In this document: positions 1 to 11,200 of the stretch, piece by piece
Numbering within the stretch: the stretch's first letter is position 1
How the letters are laid out: each line of letters opens with the position of its first letter
Source of the DNA: Stictocephala bisonia
Lineage: Eukaryota; Arthropoda; Insecta; Hemiptera; Membracidae
Assembly (NCBI GenBank): GCA_035578905.1
Contig: JAQJVL010000804.1
Coordinates: 1-64,000 of the forward strand
DNA length: 64,000 nucleotides
Reading direction: 5' to 3'
The notes under the pieces: model-generated
Told to the model about the DNA's origin: nothing
The model's input: the letters and a program-made list of their open reading frames with translations, nothing else
Database searches by the model: none
Position numbers and translations under genes: made by a program

Positions 1-1400
1 TTCAGCGTCTGTTGTGGATAGAGAAATGCAATTTTGTTTCTTTGAGAACCAACTTATTGCTCCTCCAGCAAACATACATATACAGCCTGACCGAGATTTT
101 TTACTTTCCTGGTCACCTGCATAATCTGCATCACTATAACAATTAAGAACCTGATCTCCCTTCTTATATTGTAAGACATAGTCCTTTGTACCTTGCAGAT
201 ATCTGAAAATCCGCTTAACCTGAGACCAATTCTTGATACTTGGGCTATTCACATGTTGAGCAACCATGCTAACAGCATAGCAAATATCTGGGCGGGTATT
301 TGTCAAGTAAATTAGACTGCCAATAGCTTCTCGATATGGCACACCAGCTGCTAAAGACTTTTCTTCTTTGTCATATTCAAACTTGTCAACAGGTGTTGAC
401 ACTGGATTACAGTTAGCCATCCGATACTTTTCTAAAACTTGATCAATGTATGCCCTCTGGCTAAGTGTGATCGAATCTTTGCTCTTTTTGATCTCAACTC
501 CTAAATACACTTCAGGATCTGTTACCTTGATTTTAAAATCACATTTCAGGTTTTGAACAAATTCATCAACTTGTTTTTCATCAGTTCCACAGATAAGTCC
601 ATCATCCACATAGATAACAACAAACATCTTTTGATTGTTAACTTCTCGAATGAACAGACAAGGATCTGTCGTACTAGCTCTAAAACCTTGAGACTTCATG
701 AAGTTAGATAACCGTTTGTTCCAGCATTTAGGACTCTGCTTCAACCCATACAAACTACGGTTTAATTTCCACACTTTACCTGAGCCATCATCATAGCCTT
801 CTGGTTGATTAACATATATCTCTTCATCTAACTTAGAGTACAAGAAAGCTGTCTTCACGTCAAATTGTTTTATGTACATTTTTTCTTGAGCAGCCATATT
901 CAATACTGTCCTTATAGTATCAAATCTTGCAACTGGACTGTATGTACTAAAATAGTCCACGCCTTCTTTCTGAGCATACCCCTTAGCAACTAACCTTGCC
1001 TTATATCTTTCTGGATTGCTCTTCTTTGTAAGCACCCACTTTACTCCTATGGTTCTTTTATTTTTGGGTAGACATACAAGTTTGAAAACATCATTTTCAT
1101 GAAGGGACCCCATCTCTTCATTCATCGCTGATTGCCAATGATACCACTCTGGACTGCTTACAGCTTCTCCATAGGTCGGTCCAGCTTCAGCTAACATCAC
1201 ATAGTCCTTTAAGTAAGTGGGAGGTTGACACTGTCTCTTTGGTCGATTAAATTCACCACTACCATCTACATGATCTTCATTTTCAACATCTAAATTTTGA
1301 CTATCAATTTCAGATGCTGAAACTTCTGAACTTGAACTTGTATTATCTATAAACTGATTTTTGACTTCGGACTCAGTAAACTTATCAACAACTTCTGGTT
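1..1400 (-). pseudogene. Copia-type retrotransposon pol fragment (reverse transcriptase and RNase H)
   Basis: The - strand reads as the C-terminal half of a Ty1/Copia polyprotein and runs off the left edge. In order it shows the start of the RT domain (WHSAMNEEM-like region, then KWVLTKK, RLVAKGYAQ, FDVKTAFLYSKL), LYGLKQSPKCW, the catalytic YVDDG box (YVDD at 612-601), IGSLIYLTNTRPDICYAV, then the RNase H start with CYSDADYAGD and SLSTTDAE at the window edge. The frame is open from about 1482 to 1, but Copia similarity stops near 1400 at a TTA/TAT-rich repeat, so gag, protease and integrase are missing here. No LTR is visible in the window. It lies antisense to ANKMY2, left of that gene's first visible exon, so it probably sits in an ANKMY2 intron. 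Family assignment is confident; activity is unlikely. Confidence 0.9.
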
Positions 1401-2107
1401 TTAATAATAAATAATAATAAACAATAATAAATCCATATATTTTGTCTTCGAACAGAACTGGAATATGATAGCTTTCATACCCTATGATGGAAGTTTAATA
1501 GAATTCCTAACTGTGAAATGTAACTCGCAAGTTATTGGAATAGAAACAATAGAACACAGCTTTAAATAGTTTCTATAACTATTGAATTTTATTAATAAAG
1601 GTGTGAAGTCATTGCTAATGAAAACAGAATATAGTATAACAGTATTACCATTTACTGCCACCATCTATTTTCATTGTATACTAGAAGTTATTGTTAGCTA
1701 AATCAGAAGAATACTTAAAAGCAATATAAAAGAAATTTGATAAATAAAACCTCAGCAAAATAAACTAAAGATACAAAATAAATATTTTTGAAGTATTACT
1801 GTTCCTTCCTATGTATTACAAATTGAGCTTTGATATTCATACTTTAAATCGCTTTTAATATAAACAAGAACATTCATTGGCATCTATTTAAAGGTTGTTC
1901 CAGAAGGGAAATAAATAAAAACATGAGTCTATATTAAATATATGCATGTATACTATCCACCTAGTAGTTTATTTTTATAACATTATATGTGATTAAATAA
2001 AAAAATTTTATGATTTCAATTAAACAGCTCTATTTTATTTTATAACCAGTGTGATCTTCACTTTCAATTTTGTTTGACTAAATCATATTTATTGTTTGTT
2101 AAAACAG
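1400..2107. other. AT-rich non-coding stretch, presumed ANKMY2 intron
   Basis: It starts with an imperfect (AAT)n run at about 1402-1432 that marks the end of the Copia similarity. The rest is AT-rich, with no exon-like coding stretch on either strand, and it ends in the splice acceptor (AG at 2106-2107) of the first visible ANKMY2 exon. Confidence 0.6.
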
Positions 2108-2273
2108 GGAGCGGATGTGAATTCAGGTCATCATAAGCACGGTTACAGCACTCTTCATTTTGCTGTACTTTCTGGAAATGCGGAAGTATGTCAGTTATTA
2201 CTTGCTGCTGGGGCCAAGAGCCATGCAACTAACTCTGTTGGGAGAACTCCATCGGAAATGGCAGCTTTTGTTG
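2108..2273 (+). CDS. ANKMY2: ANKMY2 exon: ankyrin repeats
   Basis: Acceptor AG at 2106-2107, donor GT at 2274-2275 (gtaagc). The exon enters in phase 0 with GGA (Gly of GADVN) and leaves with one base of a Gly codon that the next exon completes. It encodes two ankyrin helices pairs: STLHFAVLSGNAEVCQLLL and the NSVGRTPSEMAAFVG segment that is strongly conserved in ANKMY2. Confidence 0.92.
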
Positions 2274-5200
2274 GTAAGCCCTTTCAATTGGCTAAATATA
2301 TAACTATGATAAAATGTTGGCAAACTTGAATGTAATGTTGTCTGAACCCTAGTTCAAGGCAGGTACTTATTATGCTCTTTATCATTTGAACGTAAATTTA
2401 CATCAATTTTTTTGTTGAAATCTTGTGGATATCATTTGAAAATCCATTTGAGTAGGTTTAATTCAAATTCAAACCGCTTTATTGCCAAACAACAAATTAG
2501 TACAGGCATACATTATATATTCTTCGGATGACGAGGAATTACAACCTAATGCTTTCTGGTGGAGAGAATATTGAGATTATCCATGAAGATATTGTCAATA
2601 TTCTTAAAAATGAAATGCATTTTCAAAAAGAAATGTAAATTATTGTTAAAACGAGAAACATAGCATTTTAAAATTATTTTCATATCGTTGTACCTTTGTT
2701 ATTGCTTTTTATTATTACTGTTGCTCTCGTTTAATTTATATGTTTGTTTATTATAAAATATTGTATCCTTGTTAATTATTCATAGTTTATGTCATATATA
2801 TGTAATTGTTCTCTTTTATTGTTGGCATGATTTATTATTTATATGTTAGAGTATTTATATTTCTTCATAAGTTAACTTATCATTTAAAACAAACGTTTAT
2901 TGTCATATGGATGTTCCTTTTTGAGTTTTTTTGTTAATTGTACGTTTACAGACCTTGGAATGTTTTTGTATTTGAACATTTGTGCTATGGCAAGTACCAC
3001 TGTATATTAATACAAGTTTATGTCTTTAAGTGCTTTAATATAATTGGGTGTGAACCTGTATTAAAGCATGGAAATAAATAAATGAATAAAAAAAAATTCA
3101 ATACAGTTATTAATAATTAATTAAGCCAACTAAAAAATCATCAAAAAATTTTAAAAACACAAAGTAAATGAATAAATAAGGAAACATAAATATAAAACAA
3201 TAAAATATATACATACCATCCACTTTTTCAAAAATATATAAATTCACTAAGCAACAAGAAACTAATAGTCTCTAAATATTAGTTTCTTCATAGTATTTCC
3301 AAGGAAAAAATGATTTAAAGGTTGATATGTATAAGTACCAGCATTTACTAGGCCTAGTACTTTCTCAAATCAATATGAGTTAACAAAATACAAGTAATTT
3401 ATAAGCACATCTTTAAACACCTTTGTAAACTTTAAAAATTTGTACTTAAACACCTTTTTAATACCGTAGCCAACCTACCATTAAAGTTTTACTACGTACA
3501 GGTTTTAAGTGCAAAATTCAAAATTGTGATTTGTTTGAATGGTGTGAGAAAATGTTTGTATTAAAATTATAATATTTTATTAAAACATTACCAAAAGAAT
3601 TGTTTTGATACTGATCAAAGCATGATGAGTTGATAAAAGTAAGTCCATATCAACTTTTGTTATAGAGCATATCAACTTTTGTTATAGAGCAATTTCAAGT
3701 CCAAGTAATTTCTTGCTGGGTCTATAAGCTTGATTTGCTTGATTGGAGATGAATTTCATGGAAATCAAGCATATAATTTGCTTGAACTCTGAGATCCACA
3801 ACTATATAATGTTGTTTTTCTGTAATTGCATAATTCTAGATCTAACTTAGAGGAAACATGAAATAACCCTCCTTTTAATGTAGTTATTTTTAAAGATTAT
3901 GAAAATGTCATCAACAGTATTCATCAATTTCATAATAATTTATAGCATCGTATATTAAGTAAATCAAACAAACTCTTAACACGTTCAATGCGTTACGAGC
4001 TCCCAAGGTCTTGTTTTATACTGTGCTACCTTTAATTAATCTATAGCATAGTATAAAATGTTTTCCTAAAATCTGAATTTGATCATTTCACTTACAGTTA
4101 TTAACATAGAGAAATAAAATAATAGTTAGAAGAAGCTCTTCTTTTGCTTAGTATTTTAGTAATTACAGCAAGCATTGTAAATGATGTATATATTGTTACC
4201 TTGTAAATCATGGGACATGAGACCTATGATCCCATAACCCACCATATGGATCACGTCACAATATATGTAAAAGCATTGAACGTGTTAACATATTATTTTT
4301 CCTAAAGAAATAACACAGTTATTAGTTGAATTTTATTTACATACTAATCTGTCCAAGTATGAATAAACTTTTAGTGTAGCAAAATAAAACTTATTAATTG
4401 AACTATGAAATAAAAGCTAAAACATTACTACATTAAAAAATATCAATAACATTGTTTTGACATATAGGATATTGTCTGTCAGTATTTCTTTTGTATTTAT
4501 GTGCCAATGGTGCCAACATTTTCTTGTGAGTATATTTTTGGACTCATGTAGGGTATTTTATTTACAATGGAATATCCCAACCGTGTGTTTAAATGAACCA
4601 AAATTGCAATCAAAGATTGAAAATCCCTAAATTTATTTCTACCTAAGTTAATTTAAAAATTCATTTGAATGAGTTTGGTTCCAACATATTAGTTTCTCTT
4701 TAGTTATTCTAAATACAGGGCGTTTCAAAAAGGACTTTACAACTTTGAAAATTCATATAAATTTTATCAAACAAGGTACAGAGCTGGTTTTGGTGTTATT
4801 TTAAAGGAAAAAACTTCAAGTTTTTTTACCTTAAACTAAAGATGTTCTATCTGGCTTCCGTTGGTTATTCTGCAGACATCCCATCGGTAGTCGATTTCTT
4901 CCCAGACTCGCACTAGCATTTCAGGTCTAACTTGCTCAGCAGCAGCGTAAATTCTTGCTCTAAGTTCAGGTAGAGTGGTCGGCAAAGGAGGTACGTACAT
5001 CATATCTTTTATGAAACCCCAGAAGAAAAAATCTAGCGGTGTCAGGTCTGGGGAACGGGGGGGGCCATGCAATTGGTGCATCACGGCCAATCCATTGACC
5101 TGGGAAGCGGTCATTTAGAAAATCCCGGACGTCAGTCAGATAGTGTCGGTCATCCTCATCGATCTGTGGTATTAAAAATTGTTGCAACATATCAAGGTAC

Positions 5201-8200
5201 ACTATCCCATTGATGGTTCTCTCTTGGAAAAAAAGGGACCGTACACTTTCCTCTTGCTCAATGCACAAAAAACGTTCACTTTAGGGCTATCACGAACATG
5301 TTGTAATATTTCATGTGGATTGTCGCTGCCCCAAATCCTACAGTTATGTGTGTTTACCTTGCCACTTAAGTGAAAAGTGGACTCGTCACTAAGATTATGT
5401 TGTCCAAGAAATGTTCATCATCATCCACTCGATTTAACATATCCATACAGAAGTTCCTACGGGCAATCTTATCAGTGTCTTTAATTGCTTGTAAAAGCGA
5501 ATATCGGTATGGTTTCAAGTGCAAACATTTTCTTAACACACGCCAAACCGTCTTATGTGGAACTTGCAGCTGACGAGATGCACGCCGGGTCGATTTCGTA
5601 GGGCTATTTACAAAACATTGTCTCACTTGCTCAACGACTTTGTCAGATGTGCTTGGACGACCTGAGGAATTTTTATGTTTCACTGAGCACCCTGTTTCTA
5701 CAAAACAACTATGCCACTCATAAATTGTAGGCCTACTAGGAGGATCTTTAGCGTACTTGGTACGAAAATTACGCTGAACTGTTGTCGCAGACTTCGATTC
5801 TTCAAACCAAAAACACACAACTAGCACGCTCCGGTCCAGTGAAGGCAGCCATGTTAAACGTAACTGTCACTAGCGCTTGTGCGGCGCGATTAGGCACTAA
5901 CGGACTACGCGAGTCAAAACTTAAACTATTTCATTTAAAACAACACCAAAACCAGCTCTGTACCTTGTTTAATAAATTTTATATGAATTTTCAAATTTGT
6001 CAAGTCCTTTTTGAAACACCCTGTATAACAAATATTTATTATTGAATACTTGTGACCTCCTGAACTAACCCAACTTTGAGCAATTTTATCCATGCTAAGT
6101 ACACGACTTGGCGCCCCTCTGTATTCACTGATGTTATAATGTCCATGCAGTTTTTTAAAAAATAAAGTAATATCTCAATAATCATTACAGATGTTTTCCT
6201 TGTTGTTTATATTATATATTTCTGGTTGTCTCAATCATGATCTGTTGTACTGGTAAATGCTCTATTTCAGGGAATCACCTCTGTGTCTCGGTTATCAACA
6301 ACTACATTCCTCGCTCAGAAGTGGATTATTACACAGTACCCCAGGGTCTTGAAACAGAACCTAAGTTGGCTCCAGCTTTGGCTAGTTCAGTTCACAAATT
6401 TTCAATGCAGGTAAGTGTTGTGTGTGGGCACCCGTGGGTGTGTGGGTAGTGATAACCCGACTTACGTTATCAAAAAAAGTTGGTCCAAAATAGAAACAAT
6501 TAAATGAGTTGGTTTTAATAAAAGAAAAATTAAAATCAGTAGGTATAACACAAACCGATATTTAAAATAGAAATACATCTAGAACAAATGTTTTTTATTA
6601 GAAAATTTATCAGCGATTAGTCAGACTGGGGAAAAAGAACTAAAACAACTTGGTATAGTGAAAATTGATCATTCCAAAATCCAACTCATTAAAACAGCAT
6701 TGATTGTACTTTTACCATGTACAAATATTTATTAAATCTTTTTTACTAATAAAAATAATTATAACATATTAATTTATAAGAAATTAACTGGCCATGGTTA
6801 TAAGTATTTATGCCCAGTTTAAAAAGAAAAAATTAAAATAAATACATTTCAGTCCAGCAGCTGGAAAAGAAACACCTTACACGAGGTGTGTTTTTTAATT
6901 ATGGGCCATTTGTTTGTATTCATTTGCGCGGGGAATGAGCACTTGTGTTGTGTCCTATTTTATTCGTAGCATTGTACCTAACCTGTGTACAGTGTATGTA
7001 TAAGATTATCGAATCGCTCGCTCCTTGTTAAGTTCGCTTAGTGAAACAGTCTTTGTCGACAAAAAGCATGTGCAGACATTCACCGGCAGATTTCTGAAGT
7101 TTATGGTACCAATGCCACGAGCGAAGGAAAAATGCTTAAGTGGATTCGAGTCCTTTTCCTTTTTTTTCATTGAATGCTTAAAAGCATTCAAAGATGGCCT
7201 CAACAATGTCTATGATGAGGTCCGATCTTGTTGATAAAATTTTTTCTGATAACTTAAACTGTAAGAAACTGTGCTTTCATTTGGTCTCTCAACTTCTGAT
7301 GGAGGAGCATAAAAAGAATCGAGTGTTTCTTGAATTTTCCGACTCATTATGAAACACAAGGTGATGGCATGCTGAATAAAATAGTAACTGGAGACGAAAC
7401 GTGGGTTTCTCATTTCATTCCTAAATCAAAGCAATAAAGCATGGAATGGAGACACACACAATATCCCATAAAGGCCTAACAGATCTTGTCCTAGTTCAAG
7501 ATCATGACGTCCATGTTTTGGGATAGACATGGTGTTTTGCTGGTTGACTTCATGCGACGAGGATTGACCATAAGTGCAGAAGCTGCTAAAAGAAGTGAAT
7601 ATAGTTTCTGTACGATAATTCAAGACCTCACACTGCCGCTCGCACCCAAGCTGTATTGGCTCTTTTGGCTGGAAAGTTTGGAACAACACACCCTACAGCC
7701 TTGACTCTGTGCTGAACGACTTTCACCTCTTCCACCTTCTCAAACATCACTTGGGGGGGGGGGGGCAGCTGTTATGATGATAGAGACAAAGTGAAAATGG
7801 CAGTGAATTCTTGATTATCAGAGCAGGCAGCAAGTTTTTATAAGGAAGGTTTCTAAAGGGTTAACAAAAACTTTGAAACTATGTAGTAAAATAGAAAATA
7901 GTATGTAGATTCCAAATATAAAAGTAGTTTTTTTTTTCAAATTTCCTGTTGTATTTGTATTTATTTCCTAACAGTACTTAAAAACCAGCCTTCCTATTTG
8001 GTATATATACAGCTCCCTAAAGTGTATACAAAATAAAACTTAAGTGCATTGGTTTTATGAGTAAGATGTTGTGCTACAAAAAAAAAAAATAAATTATAAA
8101 TTAAGTACTTCTAATAGATAAATTAATTATATGTTTTAACAGTGTACTAAACTATTAGTTTCAAATTGTTATTGAATCACAAAGAAGCAATAAAAAGTTA

Positions 8201-11200
8201 GAGTTCTTGATTGGATTGATAAAATCTCTATTGAAAAAAGAAAATATCAAGATCGAAGGTTTCTACAAAATCCTCTCAAACTTAACTATTATTAATAAAT
8301 ATTTTGAATTTCAATTTAGGATCTGATATTGTGCCTAAACCAATTGATTACTATTGTAATTTATTTATAAAAAATATATTTTCTACTTCAATATTCCATG
8401 TAACTCTGATATCTGTCATATATCAAAATATCTATTTATCCATTGCTATGAGATTGAACATATAGCTTGCAAATATATCAATATTGGTATCATATTTTAA
8501 ATTTGCTGTTGTAACCAAAATCCGTTCTCAAACTCTTAGCCTGTCTCTGTGAAACTGTGATTGTAAAATGAATTTTGTGTAATCTTGGATTTGGAGAAAA
8601 TTACTTTGTTGGGTGTTGCATATGATATTAGAACAAATATTTTCTATTTGTTTTATACGTGGGTGTCTAGGTGAATATGCACCCAGTACGTATAGCACTG
8701 AACCTGCAACCTAATCTAGTAGGAAGTCTGGACCCTCTGCGGCTTGTCCTGACACTTATGAGCGACCACGAGATGAGACGGAAAGAAACTAACGAAGTCA
8801 TGTCCTTCAAACTACACTATCTTGCTGGTGTAGTAGCTGAAGTGGCCAAATGCAGGTGAGCTTAAAATAACTTTCCTAAAGATAACACTTTGCTGTTATA
8901 CTAGTTTTAATAATTAATTAATATTGACTTGTATTTTACATTTTATTGTTAAAATTGTGCATTTTTAGGTTATGTATTTAGGGTACTACAATTTATTTAT
9001 TTATTTATTTTGTTTTTTTTTTGTAACCTGAGTTAATATTTTTCCAATTCAAAATACATACACATGTAATTGTATAGGTTACTAAGTTAGGGTAATTCCC
9101 AACATACAAATAAAATGTTTCTGTTGCAAAAAAAAGGTAATTAAGAATATGACCAGATATGGTCTACTAGAACATTGCGAACTACTCTGTTCACAAGACT
9201 GAAAATTCTCACTGTTTCCATAAATCTGTCATAAATGTTTTATGTATATATATAGTATATAACACAGTACTGTACACTAAATCAAACTTGTAAATTTTAA
9301 ATAGACCTGAGATGGAATTCAGGTTTCTATAACACCTAATAGAGAAAGGGATTGATATCCCCAGACACAGGCTCAGTAAAACTGATAACTCTCCAAGTAA
9401 ATTCAGTAATTTTCTTCAAACTTTCTCTGTTAGGTCGAACCATTCCTTGAAATAAATTTAAAACAATGTTGTATGATTGGCTTACTGAAAATCTGTATTA
9501 TTCAATAGAAGATTCGACTTCTTATCCAGCCATTGTTACTAAATTTGTTTGGAAATTGTGTGTTGCTGCCTGATTTGTATTAATTAATTTATGGTTGTAA
9601 ATATTTCTGCTGATTAAAATAATATTCTAGGTTTAGCCCATTCATTTTTAAAAACTTTTTAATGTTCTGCATAACTCAGTGTGAAACTCTATATCTAGGA
9701 AGAAGTGTGGTTTAGTATTTTGTGTCTTGTTGAGCCGAGGAATAAGCTAATAAATACTGAAATAACTAAAGTACATATTACTGCTGTGGTGGGACACCTT
9801 CACTGTTCATTATGAAGGGGTTAAAAATAGAACAACTTCAAATGTGGACTAGGAATAAAATAGTGCTGATGAAACTGATCAATTTTTTAACTTGATCATC
9901 AAAACAAATTAAATGTACAACTGTATGTATTGTTTGAAGATGCAGAAAAAATACCTATTTATTTAAATCATTCGTAAATAGGTAATCATTCGTAAACTAG
10001 TTATTAAATTTGTTCTTTTTATAAAATCATCTTTGATAAAATACAAAACCGATATTTTTTTTTAGGCAAGTAGAGAGGGAAACTTCATCCGATCCAGTGG
10101 AAACGTTTGCCCGCAAAGTTTTACGAAGTGTTCGTGGACGTGAGTACCTTGAAAGATTTGTGAGAGATTGTGTCAGAGAGTTCCCTCATAGAGAATGCAC
10201 AATATTTAGGCAGGTTAGTATAATTTTATTAGTTGAAGTTATTTTATTAGTTTAAGCCATTATAAGAGGCCTTATTTCTCTTGTATACATTCAGTGTTTT
10301 TTCTATATTTTTTTATAAAATTTAAGTTACTATGACCTTGATTATATTATAATTAATCAAAATGTTATTTCATTATAACAATTTTTCGGTTTTTCCCTTC
10401 CAGTTCTATTATACATGAGGCATTTCAAAAATAATTTTGAGGTTAAAAAATGGATGATATTCTGGAGACATTTGGATTAACACATTTCTGAAATATGTAA
10501 ACGATTATCATACAATAAAAAAATACTTTAAATAATTTAAGTAATCTCTAGATTACCATAAATCTTTATCAATGTGGATGTAGTAGTTGTAGTTATTGTT
10601 ATGAACCAAGGCAGAATGTTTCCAAACACTTGAATGCTGAGACTGTCTTTTGACAAGTCTGTGAAACTTCCAAAATGCTAATCTTTTTGGCCCATTATTT
10701 TGGATCTAACAGCATTCTATTTAATCACTCTCTCTTTTCCAATCAAAATCATAGATTTTTATTGTAATTTGAAGAATAAGAGACAGTACAATATTCACGT
10801 AAACATTGATTTTCATTTAAACTTTAGTACAGTATAATAAAGTTATGAAACGCACAGCAAGTAATTTATTCACATGCTACTATTCTGTCTTAATACAACT
10901 CAAAAAATATATATGGTTTTTTTGTTTATATGGTTAGTAACAACACTGTCACTCGCACAGACTGATTGTTCAGTCAGTAATGGTACCTTGCCGGTTGCTG
11001 TATGTTGTATGTTATATCAAGAAACAAAAGAGTTGGAGCATGTTTTGTGATGAAAATTCACGTGCCTGCCAACCTAGATGTAACATTGGGTGGTAAAATA
11101 TCAACATGTACCACCAATAGAGTTAATAAGTCTACAAATTTAGTATGCTTTTATAGTTTTGTCACAAAATGTTTTGTTTATTGTTGCAGAATCTGATATT

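Larger units (their letters stand above)
2274..6270. other. ANKMY2 intron rich in transposons
   Basis: 4.0-kb intron holding a possible retroelement 3' end (2455-3098), a 22-bp tandem duplication (3646-3691), a piggyBac-type MITE (3980-4284) and a Tc1/mariner-type element (4716-6023). The remainder is AT-rich and shows nothing recognisable. Confidence 0.8.

Noticed and set aside
2517..2560. Short WWRE-containing peptide as a hAT dimerisation fragment
   Set aside because: Only about 15 residues, without the flanking conserved residues of hAT transposases.
5179..5573. Small + strand frames opposite the transposase
   Set aside because: They are antisense shadows of the - strand transposase, with no similarity of their own.
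4836..5852. Programmed frameshifting in the Tc1/mariner transposase
   Set aside because: There are several breaks at unrelated places, two in homopolymers and no slippery motif with downstream structure. Decay or assembly error is simpler.
9330..9436. Short inverted repeat (ACCTAATAGAGAAAGG and its near complement) as a MITE
   Set aside because: The arms are about 16 bases with mismatches and no target duplication, compatible with chance in AT-rich DNA.
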